Origin: Anastatus disparis
Lineage: Eukaryota > Arthropoda > Insecta > Hymenoptera > Eupelmidae
Direction of reading: 5' to 3'
DNA: 64,000 bases
Assembly: GCA_017163975.1 (NCBI GenBank)
Contig: JAFFSR010000316.1
Span: 1,152,001 to 1,216,000, forward strand
Shown: positions 36,083 through 47,900 of the stretch, in pieces
Numbering within the stretch: the stretch's first letter is position 1
Layout: each line of letters starts with the position of its first letter
The notes under the pieces: generated by a model
Told to the model about the DNA's origin: nothing
Databases searched by the model: none
Seen by the model: the letters and a program-made list of their open reading frames with translations, nothing else
Position numbers and translations under genes: made by a program

Positions 36083-39000
36083 CGATGTTCTAGTTAACCT
36101 ATATACCCATTAACCCATATAGCCACATACTCATTAACCCATATACTCAAAAACCCATATACCAATAAACCCACACGCTCATAAACTTATATACCATATA
36201 CCCATAGACCCATAGACCTATACACCTATAAACCTATATACCTATTAACCCATACACCCATAGACCCATATATCTATGAACCCATAAATATGTACAACTA
36301 TAAACCCATATACCCATAGTACCATATACCTATGAACCCGGAAACCTATATACCCATAGAACCATATACGCATTAACCCAAATACTTATTTACCCATAAA
36401 CCTATATACTCATGAACCCATACACCGATTGACCCATATACATATAAACCAATTAACCTATTCACCTATGAAACCCATATCCCTATATTTCCATATACAC
36501 ATAAGACTATATACCTATGAACCCATAAATCTATATGCCCATAGAACCATATATTAACCTAAATACTTATATACCTATAAACCCATATACCATTAACACC
36601 ATATACCTATAAACCTATATACACATAAACCTATAAACCAATGTACTAATGAATGCATAAAGCCATATCCCTATAAACACATAAACCCATGAACAAATAT
36701 ACTTTTACACCTCTATACCCATGAACCCATAACTCCATTAACCCATATACTTATAAACTTATAAACCCATATACCCATAATCTTATAAACCCGTATACTC
36801 ATAAACCCATATACCCTAAACACCATATACCTATGAACCCATAAACCCGTAAACCCATATACCCATAAAGGTATATACACATAAACCCAAAAACCATATG
36901 CCCATAAATCCATAGACCTATAAATTTATACACCCATAAACCCATATACACATAATACCATATACGTATGAACCCATAAACCCATATACTCAAAAACCCA
37001 TAAACCCATAGACCCATAAACCCATTAACCTATATACCTATGAACCTATATACCCATATACCTATAGACGCATATACCTATGAACCCATAAACGAATATA
37101 CCCATAGAATCATATACGCATTAACCCTCATACTTATATACCCATATACCCAAAAACCTATATACTTATAAACCCATATACCCATCAACCCATATACTAA
37201 TAAACCTATATAACCATAAAGTTATAAACACATAGACCCATATCCCTATAATCTTATAAACCCATATACTCATAAACCCCTATACCCACAAACCCATACA
37301 CACTTATGTACCATATTCCTGCAAATCCATTATCCCATACACCTATCGCACCGTAAACCCATATATCTATGAATCTATGTATCCATAAAGATATATGCAC
37401 ATAACCTTATATATCCATAAAACCATAAATTCATATGGTCATAAATCCATACACCTATAAATCCATAAACCTATAAACATAAATACCGATAAATTAATAT
37501 TTAGAATACCATATACCTATGAACCCGTAAACCCATATACCCATGTACCCATAAACTTATATACTTATAAACCTATATACTATATACCTATAAATCTATA
37601 ATGCCTTACACCCATAGACCCATAAGCCCATAAACCCATAAACCCATATACCTATGTACTCATAAAAATATACACACTTGAACCCATTTACCTAAAAACC
37701 CACATACTTATATACCTATAAACCCATAACCCAAAAATCTATATACCCATGTACCTATAAACCCATATACCATATACCTATAAATCCTTAACCACATTCA
37801 CCCACTGACCCATAAACCTATATACCTATAAATCTATATACCCATGAAGATATATACACTTAATCCCATAGACCCATCAACCCATATAGTCATAAACCCA
37901 TAAGCCTATATACTCATTAACTCATAAGCCTATAATTCCATAATCCTAAACGCCGCTAGACCCATAATCCCATGAACCCATATACTCATATACCCATAAA
38001 CCCGTATACTCATAAACCTATATACCCATAAACCTATAAACCCATTAATCCGTATACCCATAAAGATATATATATATATATATATAAACCCATATACCCA
38101 TGAACGCATATTATACTCATATACTCATAAACATATATACTCATAAAAATATATACACATATATTCATAAACCCATATTCCCATATACATATAAACTTAA
38201 TGTCCATGAACCTATTTACCTATAAATCCATATACCCATGAAGATATATACCATAAACCCGTATACCTATAAACCCATATACTTATGAACTCATATACTT
38301 ATATATCCACATACCCATAAACCCATATGCCCACACAGATACATACACATAAACCCGTACACGCATAAACCCACATTCTCATAAACTCATATACCATACA
38401 CCCATAAATTTATAATCTCATACACCCATAAACCTATATACCTATAAATCCATATATCTATAAAAATATATACACATAACCTTATATATCCATAATAACA
38501 TAAATCCATATGCTCATACCCATGAACCCATATACCCATAAACCTATATACTTATAAATCTATATACCCATATACCCATAGACGCATATACCTATGAACC
38601 CATAAACGAATGTACCCATTGAACCATATACGCATCCCACATACTTATATACCCATAAACCCATATACTTAAAAACCTATATTCTTATAAACCCATAAAC
38701 CCATTAACCCTTATACCCCCGAACCCATATCCCCCTAAACCAATATACCCATGAATCCATATACTTATTAACCCATACACCCATATACCAATAAATCTAT
38801 ATAACTATAAATTTATATATCCATAAAGATCTATACACATAACCCCACATATCCATAAAACCATAGATCCATATGCTCATACATCCATAAGCCTATAAAC
38901 CTACAAACCCATAAACCCATATACCCATATACCCGAAATACGATATACCTATAAACCCATAAAAACCCATAAAAACCCATATAATCATAATACCATATAC

Positions 39001-39145
39001 TTATAAACCCATAAACCCATAAGCTCATATACCTACAAGTCCATAAACCCATAAAGGTATACACACATAAGCCTATATACCCATCAATGCAAATACTTAT
39101 ATACCCAGTTGCCCATATTTTCATAAAAATATATACACGTGTAAA
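36083..39145. repeat. Degenerate CCCATA minisatellite array, segment 1 (C-rich on plus)
   Basis: About 3 kb of ACCCATATACCCATAAA-style sequence, with a basic period of 6-8 bp and many variants. Higher-order copies exist: a landmark ACATAACCTTATATATCC recurs near 37400, 38475 and 42095, with a variant at 38838. The block at about 37051-37200 resembles 38562-38705. Minus-strand frames read Tyr/Gly/Trp/Val-rich repeats and are not genes. Confidence 0.95.
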
Positions 39146-39544
39146 TTAATGTATGAATTAAGTACCTAGTAAAAAAGACGTGAGAATGAATTAAGTATAC
39201 TTCTGGGTAAAAAATAACAAAACACAAATGATCTTAAACGTGTTTATTGCTGCTAAGTTCCGTGGTCGAGAAACCACCTGTTCAGGCTATAAAAATATAT
39301 AATTTTCATTTTTAATATCGACATACATTATTTTGAACAACTTAAAAAAACATAAATTATCAAATAAATAATTACAATAACTTAAAAATTATAATACGAG
39401 TTATAAAAATAAGTAAAACAGTTACATTAAGAAAACCATAAAGCAGCAAAAACATATTTCAATAAATATTATAATTTAAATGAATCAAGAAACTCTACGT
39501 ATCTAATTTCAATTATGTACAGCTTACAAAAATATAGCTTTTAA

Positions 39545-39926
39545 GAGGAGGTCGAGTATATCTGTCCTTTTCTAATCAAAGAATTGATTTTTTCACAAAG
39601 ATTAATAATTGTAGCAAAAAATAAGAAGAAAGCCCCATCTCGTATAATAAAAAGGAAGATTTTCTTTTATGAGGAAAAATTATTTTTATCGCTTCGTTTT
39701 TAAGAAAACCTTGAAAAACTGAATCGTCCATCCTAACCTTTATTTTTTAAGTTTTTCAAGGTTTTTTTTCAAAACGAAACAATAAAAATAATTTTTCCTC
39801 ATCAAAGAAAATCTTCCTTTTTATTATACGAGATGGGGCTATCTCCTTATTTTTTGCTACAATTATTAGTTTTTGCAAAAAAATAAATTCTTTGATTAGA
39901 AAAGGATAGAGATATACGACCTGCTC
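39545..39926. mobile_element. 382 bp TTAA MITE in the left arm of the Penelope-like element
   Basis: TTAA lies at 39541-39544 and 39927-39930. The ends are GAGGAGGTCG and, reversed, GAGCAGGTCG, and the arms are long and nearly complementary. The matching right arm at about 41415-41432 has a single TTAA and no element, an exact empty site. The terminus resembles the GAGCAGGCC MITEs at 29910 and 61611. Confidence 0.9.
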
Positions 39927-40060
39927 TTAAAACAGATTACCAAAAAATACATAATTCAATCTTGATAAAATTACAATAATATAATAAATTCGTATATGTG
40001 GTAAATTCTAAAACAATAGAGAACTCACGGTAATCACAAGCAAATAGCAAATACATTCAG

Positions 40061-40860
40061 TCATAAACACATGATATATATGACAAAAACATAAGGTTCT
40101 GTTCTATATTTGTATAGAGTGTAACTAGCAAGTGTCAGTATGTACGCAAGGAACATAGTCGAAAACAAAGGTAATTCTACATTTGTCGTGTTATTTAATT
40201 GATAATTTATTGAAAGTACTATGGAAATGTTGAAATTTTGGAAAAGGCGTTTTATTATGTAATAAAATTGAGAGTTTACATACGGTATGGAAATTGTGAG
40301 TATAGATGGAGCGAGAGACTTCGGTAAATGCGAAACTCGGTTGTTATGTTTAAATAAACGGTTGTTAATATGCTTGGAACAGAATTTTGGAGGGTAATCA
40401 TTTAAATATAGAAGTTTTTTAACAATTTCAAGATTTTTTGTGTGGAACTGTGGATGAGACAATAATATTGCACGGTCAGTAAGATTATGAACTATATTGA
40501 TTTTTAAATTTGTAGGATGATTGAAATTAAAGTTTAAAATTCTACCAGAACTCGTAGGCTTTCTATACCAATTGTAAATGAGATTGCTGTCAACAACAGT
40601 AAAATTCACATCAAGGAAGCTCAAACCAAGTTCACTCTAAATTTCATGTGTAATAACTGATCTCTCATAATAACTGTTAAAAATATTCAAAGTATTAGCT
40701 ATGGCAGACTCATGTACACAAATAAAAGTCTCATCAACATAGCGATAATAAAATAAGCAAAGTGCTTGGTGTTGATTTTTCATTAAATTTAAACAAGGGT
40801 GTTCTAAATCAGCCATAACTATATCAGCAAAAAGGGGGGATATGGGAGAACCCATAGGTG
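40061..40860 (-). pseudogene. Penelope-like reverse transcriptase fragment
   Basis: From 40855 downwards, MGSPISPLFADIVMADLE is the RT palm entry. YYRYVDETF (about 40722) replaces the expected YVDD, so a catalytic aspartate is gone. After a frame break at about 40630 the second frame reads FLDVNFTVV...YNWYRKPTSSGRILNFN, the characteristic Penelope thumb region, and LHIN-like Lys/Asn-rich sequence. From about 40190 the frame runs into the shared 3' end. The N-terminal RT part is missing; the element cannot be active. Confidence 0.85.
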
Positions 40861-40892
40861 TACCAAAAAATTTTCGATAGACTTTATTATTG

Positions 40893-41120
40893 GAAGGAAA
40901 GAATGTATTATTAAAAAGAATTTGCTACATGTGCTTAATAATCAAAATCACCTGTTTGATTGGGACGGAGTTAAAATTTTGGATTGTGAAAGGAATTACA
41001 AGAAACGTAGAAAATCTAAAGCTTTATATATTAATTTTGAGAGTAAATCTACTAATTTACAGCTTGATGCCTATCAACTTAGTAAATCTTATAATTATTT
41101 GTATACTCTGTTTAAGTAGT
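40893..41120 (+). pseudogene. Penelope-like element C-terminal (GIY-YIG-associated) fragment
   Basis: The plus frame at 40922-41119 reads HVLNNQNHLFDWDGVKILD, then CERNYKKRRKSKALYIN, LDAYQLS and a final YNYLYTLFK. The NHxFDWxxxxILDxExxYxKR pattern is the conserved tail of the GIY-YIG endonuclease domain in Penelope-like elements. Upstream endonuclease motifs are absent because the copy is truncated at the head-to-head join. Confidence 0.75.
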
Positions 41121-41795
41121 TTAAATCTATGTAATTTATATGGACACATTTTTTAGACACACATCACAAATGTAGAATTACCTTTGTTTTCGACTATGTT
41201 CCTTGCGTACCTACTGACACTTTCTAGTTACACTCTATACAAATATAGAACAGAACCTTATGTTTTTGTCATATATATCATGTGTTTATGACTGAATGTA
41301 TTTGCTATTTGCTTGTGATTACCGTGAGTTCTCTATTGTTTTAGAATTTACCGCACATACAAATTTATTATATTATTGTAATTTTATCAAGATTGAATTA
41401 TGTATTTTTTGGTAATCTGTTTTAAAAGCTATATTTTTGTAAGCTGCACATAATTGTAATTAGGTACGTAGAGTTTTTTGATTTATTTAAATTATAATCT
41501 TTATTGAAATATGTTTTTGCTGCTTTATGCTTTTCTTAATGTAACCTTTTTTACTTATTTTTATAACTTGTATTATAATTTTTAAGTTGTTGTAATTATT
41601 CATTTTATAATTAATGTTTTTTTAAGTTGTCAAAATTATGTATGTCGATATTAAAAATGAAAATTAAATATTTTTATAGCCTGAATAGGTGGTTTCTCGA
41701 CCACGGAACTTAGCAGCAATAAACACGTTTAAGATCATTTATAATTTGTTGTTTTTTACGCACAAGTCTACTTCATTCATTATCACATGTACACA

Positions 41796-42563
41796 TGTAT
41801 TCATAAAATCCATATACCTATATACCTATAATACGATATACACATAAACCCATAAATACAATAACCCATAAACCTATATACCTATATACTCATAAGCCCA
41901 CGAACCCATAAACCCATATACCAATTAATGTTTATACCCATGTACTCATAAACCCATTACACATAAACCCGTACACTCATAAACCCACATTCTCATAAAC
42001 TCATATACCATATACCCATAAATTTATAATCTTATACACCCATTAACCCATAAACCTATAAACCTATAAATCCATATATCCATAAAAATATATACACATA
42101 ACCTTATATATCCATAATACCATAAATCCATATGCTTATAATGCCAATATACCTATAATATCATATACCTATAAACCCATATACCCATAAACTTATATAC
42201 TTATGAACCTATATACCGTATACCTCTATAAATCTATAATCCCATATACCCATAGACCCATAAAACCATAAACCTATATACTCATAAAAATATATACACA
42301 TATATTCATAAACCCATATACCTATATACCCATAGACTTATAGACCTAAATACTCGTAGACCCATGTAAACCATATACCTGCAAACTTATACACTCATTA
42401 ACCCACAGACTCATATACCATATACCTAATAAATCAATAATCCCATACACCCACGGACCCATAAACCCATAAACTCATATACCTATAGATCTAGATACCC
42501 ATGTAGATATATACACATAAACCCATATACCCATGAACCCATATATTGTATACCCATGAACCC
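41796..42563. repeat. CCCATA array, segment 2
   Basis: This continues the array after the Penelope-like insertion. The block at about 41965-42140 is a close copy of 38353-38520 in segment 1, including the landmark ACATAACCTTATATATCC, so the higher-order structure spans the insertion. Confidence 0.95.
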
Positions 42564-42750
42564 TGTTCGAAAATAAAGGAGAAATGTACATTGGATTTGG
42601 GACCCCCCCTCTCTCCTCCCGTGACCACGATTGCCGCATTGGAACCGACGGTGTATACAGGGCCGAGTCGGTACCTTCTTGATCTTCGCGTGGGAAGGTG
42701 TCCGCCGTAGAATGTGACATTAAATCAGGCGTTATCAACAACAAAATTGG
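42564..42750 (+). repeat. BEL/Pao 5' LTR, shorter than the 3' LTR
   Basis: It begins TGTTCGAAAATAAAGG and matches the 3' LTR from 49446 up to the shared GGCGTTATCAACA (about 42737). The 3' LTR then has about 105 more bases that are absent here. GGTTCTTCGAGCCGGAT follows at about 42749, placed where a primer-binding site would be. Confidence 0.75.
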
Positions 42751-42809
42751 TTCTTCGAGCCGGATAGCGCAAGGAACAAGATGAAGGGTTTTTGGGCGCG
42801 TGGGACTTT

Positions 42810-43130
42810 TTGCGCCACTTTTTGTGCTCTCTCTCGCTCGTGTTCCCCTCAAAATAGGCTTTCATGACGGCTGCGCGTCTGCGTAGAAAAGCATTATTGT
42901 CAAGAGTGAACAGGTTCGCGCCACTTTTGGTGCTTTTTCTCGTTTGTGTTCCCTCCAAATTAGGCTTTCATGGCTAATACGCGTCTGCATGGGAGAGCAT
43001 AATTGTTAAAATACAAACGATCACGGGCCTCTATAACTTCTCTCTCATTCGTTCTTTCACTTAAAATCACGGGCTTTTACGGCGGGTGGCACGGATCCCA
43101 TGAGAAGAAGAGCTTCTCAACAATAAACGT
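42810..43130 (+). repeat. Leader tandem repeat, about three units of ~107 bp
   Basis: Units begin near 42810, 42917 and 43024. Shared words are GCGCCACTTTTTGTGCT, GTGTTCCCTCC and AGGCTTTCATG, in the untranslated leader between LTR and gag. The third unit is more diverged. Confidence 0.7.
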
Positions 43131-43574
43131 TTGCTCGCTTTCTTCTTTCTTAGATTCCAAATCGATTTGGCCTTGCGATTTATAGTTCAATCGACCCGAC
43201 GCGAATTTCTCAAAAATAAACTCAACGTCTTATCATTATCAGATTAAAGTAAGATTTGCATATTTAATTGTTTTTCTTTTGGGTCTCATGTAAACACCAT
43301 TCAGCTCTTCTTCGTTCGCGCCTTCATCGATCTACTGTTGCTGGGTTAGATTACTCATTGCGGGCTTGCACGACTCTTTGAGCAATTAAGCAGTTAAAAA
43401 GCCAAGACGCACGATCGCTTGCAAGAATATCTTGAACGACACTTCATGCGCTTGGTTTTCTATCTTTGGATCTCTTCCAGAACGACACCAGAGGCTTCAC
43501 AGGACTGAAACGGCACGCACTTGTCAGCGACACGTCTTCAGTCTAGTGTCTAGCTTTCTGCACAACCAGCAAAG

Positions 43575-45567
43575 ATGGATATCGATCCCCAACGCGCCCT
43601 AACAGATGTTGTAAGTCGAGTTTCTGAGACCATCAAGCAGAAACCGGCGAATCAATGGTCTTACGGATCAATAAGATGTCAACTCAAGTTGATTGAGAAC
43701 TATTGGTCCGACTTTCAAGCCAATCATGTGACTCTCCTTCAACGTGGTGCTGATTAAGACGATGTCTATTTCCAAGAAGTTTACCGCAAGACTGAAGAAG
43801 CTTACACATCGGCCAAAAGTCATCTCTACGATATACAATATTGTCTGATGCCAACTGCCCGAACAACTGGAGACAGAGAACAAGCTCATCATCATCCAGT
43901 CTCAACGCGTCGCCATCCACAGATAGTGATACCCCCATTCAGTGGTCTTCGACAGGATTGGGAGACCTTCGAAGATCTATTCCAGTGAATCATTCACAAT
44001 GACGATTTTCTCACCGATGTGGAACGCTTGTATCATTTGGAGACCCTAGTGAAAAGTGAGGCGAAGTTGGCTCTAGACGAATTCTCCATCACTGACAAGG
44101 AGAGTGCATTGCATTTGGGTCTTGGATTTTCTTCTAGCTTTGGGATCTTTTTTCTTACATAAAATCATGAAAAAAGCCGCGACCATTCGGTCCAACGCTC
44201 GATTTTTCCGGAGTTTTGAGCAGTTTTGTCTGTTTTGTTGAAAAAATTGCATCTTCTCTATAATTTTACAGTTTTTGAACTACTTATTCTAGAAGGTTTT
44301 TACTGATTGCATATTAAAGTTGAGATTAAAATCTTTCGATTAAAAAAAAAACGTGTCAAAAAATCTCAAGTCGTTAAAAAGTTATGGGTGAATAAAAATA
44401 GCGCAAATATTTAGCTCAAAAAATGCATAGAAAATAAATGCAACATTTTAGTCAGAAATTCATTTCAATTTTCATCCCTTCATAAGTTTTTAACAACTTG
44501 AGCTTTTTGGACGCGTTTTTTTTTTAATCGAAAGGTTTTGATCTCAACTTTTATATGCAATCAGTGAAAACTTTCTAGAATTAGTAGTTCCAAAACTGTA
44601 AAATTATAAAGCAGATGCAATTTTTTTAACAAAACAGACAAAACTGCTCATAACTCGGAAAAAATCGAGCGTTGGACCGAATGGACGCGGCTTTTTTCAT
44701 AATTTTATGTAAGAAAAAAGATCCCAAAGCTAGAAGAAAATCCAAGACCCAAATGCAATGCACTCTCCTTGTGAGTCGAACTACACCCATACGTGGTCTA
44801 CGTTAAATAAACGCTATGACCATAAGCGCTTACTTGTGCAAGACCACATTGCTGCATTGAAAAGAATTCGTCCAATAAAGGAGGAGTCTTCTTCCGGATT
44901 GCAGAGATTGTTGGATGAACTCAGTCGCCACCGCGATTAGTTATGTACATTGGGGCGGCCTGTTGACCATTGGGACGATTGGTTCGTGTCACTGGCCGCT
45001 GACGTAATGGATACTGCAACTCGACGAGATTGGGAAGGGGAATTGGAAAGATATGATGTCACTCGGAACGAGCAGTCGGAGTTTCATCCCACCTTTGACA
45101 CCTTAGCAACTTTCTTGCAACGCTGCTACAGAGCCTTGACATCACTTGAAGCCGGGTCTCGTATCAAGCTGACTGGCCGAACATCGAAGGCTGGTGTTCG
45201 AACAACTATGAAGGGTAGCAAATTGATAGCTGCAACGTCGACAACTCCTTCAACCACGTCAGGCTTTGGTTGCGATGGTTGCACTGGACGTCACTATACG
45301 GCACACTGCGAGACTTTTAAGCGGTTATCGCCATCAGAACAACGATCCACCATTGTCAATAAGAAATTATGCTTTAATTGCTTGCAAAAAAGTCACTTAT
45401 CTAAGGATTGTATTTCGTCAGCAACTTGCCGATCCTGCTACCGCAAGCATCATACTTTAATAGACGACAATGCAGGTAAGAGGCCAGGGACCCCGATCGA
45501 CTGCCCACGAAGAAGGCCACCTGCGTTACAACCGCTGCAACACATGCACTTAAAATTGACGCGATAG
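43575..45567 (+). pseudogene. BEL/Pao gag, interrupted by a MITE and frameshifts
   Basis: It starts at the ATG at 43575 (MDIDPQRAL). A frame change near 43757 leads to a second block (to about 44090) with PPFSGLRQDWETFEDLFQ, the conserved Pao-type gag motif. The MITE at 44096-44771 follows; codons on both sides of it are in frame across one TGA copy. The frame resumes with HTWSTLNKRYDHKR, stops near 44938, and goes on as a 205-codon stretch with LQRCYRALTSLE and a CCHC-type zinc region (CFNCLQKSHLSKDC, about 45371, then CRSCYRKHH). Role in the parent element: capsid assembly and RNA binding. Confidence 0.88.
44096..44771. mobile_element. 676 bp foldback MITE in BEL gag, CAAGGAGAGTG ends, TGA duplication
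   Basis: TGA at 44093-44095 and 44772-44774 flanks ends CAAGGAGAGTGCATTGC and the reverse complement. The first 60 bp of the arms are essentially perfect and the arms continue to near the centre. The gag reading frame closes exactly if the element and one TGA are left out, which confirms both edges. Confidence 0.93.
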
Positions 45568-45608
45568 AGAGCTCAACCTCTTCATGACTATCGCTGTCAC
45601 CTACTGCA

Positions 45609-45818
45609 GTGATGACGCTGGGAGACGAGCAGCGTAGCAGGGAGAGCGTTCGAGCGCTATTGGATCCATGCTCCGAAGTCATCCTGATCGATTGCCATTT
45701 GGCAAGAAGACTAGGTGATCAAATAAAAAGGCAGAACGTTAACGTCGCAGGTGTCGTTGGGCAGTCGATGGACTCAGCTCGGATCTTAACCAACGTTTAT
45801 ATACATCGCAAGATATGA
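45609..45818 (+). pseudogene. BEL/Pao aspartic protease region
   Basis: VRALLDPCSEVILID at about 45640-45690 is the retropepsin motif, where the usual D[S/T]G triad reads DPC, so the active site is altered. Downstream are GDQIKRQNVNVAGVVG and a Val/Ile-rich strand region. In the parent element it matures the polyprotein. Confidence 0.75.
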
Positions 45819-47010
45819 GCTCACCACTTCGAGTGACGGTACACGGACTGAATCGAATCAGCATAATTAAACCCTCAAAGCTAGTCGATGACGCAAACAT
45901 TCGACGCCAATTTCCAAGGGGCTCGCGCCTGGCTGACTCCAACTACCATAGATCGGCAGAAGTCGACATCGTGCTGGGTGCAGACGCCTATAGCCATCTT
46001 CTTCGTCCTGGACTAATACACCGTGAGAATCTTTTAGCTCAGCAAACCGTATTTGGGTGGATTCTGACTGGCGGCACTGTGGGTGAAGCTCCAGATTCCA
46101 TCCTGACTGCAACCTCAATATCTCAGCAATTAGAATCTGAGCCCTGGCATGACAACGCCCTAGTCCAAAAGTTTTGGTCAGTTGAAGAAGTTCCTCAAGT
46201 GACAAGACAGTCTCAAGATGACATTGACTGCGGATCTGTATTTGCCACCAAGCATTACAGGGATAATTCCGGACGATACTTCGTTCCACTTCCTATTCGA
46301 ATCTGTGGAACGTCTGTACTTGGCTTAAACCTGGCTTCAGCGAAGAGCGCACTTGCTTCAATTCAACGCCGAATGAAGTATGACATCGAACTGCACCACG
46401 AGTACACCAAGTTCATGAACGAATATCTTTTTCTGGGACGCATGAGGCCTGTGACAAATGAAGAATTCCTGAAGCCAAGCTATCCTGTACACTATATTCC
46501 GCACCATGAAATATGGCAACGCGGTGACGACGGTCCAAAGCTGCGCGTTGTTTTCAACGCTTCAAGACTCACATCGTCTGGCCACAGCTTGAATGACGTC
46601 CTTTACATTGGACCCAATTGCAGAATGACTTGGCCACAGTCATTACACGTTGGAGGAGACGTCAAATCGCATTTTGTGCTGACATGAAAATAAATTTTCG
46701 TCAGACCCGCATACAATCACCAGATATCCATCTGCAAAGGATCCTGTGGAGTCCTACCGCAGATATTTCTGCTACCCATTACGTGCTGCAGACAGTAACC
46801 TACGGTGAGGCTTGTGCACCCTACCTTGCCTCGAGAACGCTTTCTCAGCTGTGCAAAAACGAGGGTCAGGAATTTTCAGAAGCAGTGGACGCTACGTTGA
46901 ACGATTTATACGTTGATGACTATCTAACCAGAGCTGACGACATCGCTACAGCGCAAGAACGGAAAAGTCAGCTAATTAAGTTTTTGAAGCGGGGGTGCTT
47001 CGAGCTGTAA
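45815..47010 (+). pseudogene. BEL/Pao reverse transcriptase region
   Basis: A pre-RT linker (VDIVLGADAY, FGWILTG) runs from about 45960. Then come the RT fingers with RPVTNEEFLKPSYPVHYIPHHE and LRVVFNASR (about 46540). A frame change near 46680 leads to YGEACAPYLASRTL and LYVDDYL (about 46909), so the YVDD catalytic pair is kept. A stop near 47007 ends the frame. Confidence 0.88.
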
Positions 47011-47900
47011 AAGTGGGTATTAAACACACCTGAGGTCATGGACGACATACCTAATGATGACCGGTTCAGACCTGATTGGCTACAACTCGCTGACGGTTTG
47101 GTGAGCGAACTGGGCATCACATAGGACCCCGAGACTGACACAATCCGCTTTCTGCCACCGAAGTTTAGATCCCACGGAACCCTCACTAAGAGACAAGCTC
47201 TATCAGAGCTAGCAAGTCTTTTCGATCCCGCCGGCTGGTTAGCCTCATTGGTCTTGATAGCCAAGATACTCATTCAGAACTTCTGGATTGCCAAGATGGC
47301 TTGGGACGAAGAACTACCTTAATCATTATCAAACCGATGGGAGCACTTTCGTGCTAACGTTCGCAACATTGCGAACGTACAAGTACCCCGCTGGATCAAA
47401 AGCTATTCGTCAGATTAGACTGAACTTCACGTCTTTTCGGATGCCAGCCAACGTGCACTTGCTGCGGCCCTCTATTCCCGAACGACAAGCACCGACGGAC
47501 GAATTTCCACTTATCTTTTAGCAGTGAAAACCAAACTGGCATCCATCAAGACTCTTCTATCACAAAAAACGACCGTCAGAGAAACCATTCCCAGACTGGA
47601 GCTTAGAGCTGCACTCATGGCTGCTCAACTTGCCAAGTATTACGCCAATGCACTAGGGATAGATTTGCCAAGGTGCTTCGCCTGGAGCGATCCACAGATC
47701 GTCATCAATTGGATCAACTCTCTCGTACCAGTGGGGAATAACTTAGTAGATAAATATGTGAGCCACATAGCCGAGATCCTTCCAGGAGTCCGATGGAGAT
47801 ACGTCTCAACAAAAAAAAACCCACAGACTTGGCCACTAGAGGATCAGAAACAGCAGAACTAATGCAAAACGAGATTTGGTGGAAGGGCTCAACTTGGCTA
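47011..47900 (+). pseudogene. BEL/Pao RNase H region
   Basis: 47030-47520 holds connection and thumb sequence in several frames, with stops at about 47122 and 47320. An intact stretch from 47524 contains IPRLELRAALMAAQLA and WSDPQIVINWI, the RNase H-like motifs of Pao elements, and then VRWRYVSTKKNP. A frameshift in an A-run near 47815 moves into the ADLATRG-type motif (TDLATRG), usual at the RNase H end. Confidence 0.82.

Larger units (their letters stand above)
39146..41795. mobile_element. Penelope-like element, two head-to-head partial copies, inside the array
   Basis: A minus-strand copy (RT part) and a plus-strand copy (GIY-YIG-type part) meet near 40860-40893. They share their 3' ends as an inverted repeat (about 39180-39540 plus 39931-40185 against about 41163-41790). 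Inverted or tandem partial copies are known for Penelope-like elements. Array sequence continues on both sides, so the insertion came after array formation. Confidence 0.8.

Noticed and set aside
36713..39124. Minus-strand frames of 66-97 codons rich in Tyr, Gly, Trp and Val
   Set aside because: They are the CCCATA array read in frame; the period removes stops. There is no start context and no conservation beyond the repeat.
36083..39145. CRISPR array
   Set aside because: There are no constant repeats with unique spacers; the sequence is a continuous degenerate minisatellite in a eukaryotic context.
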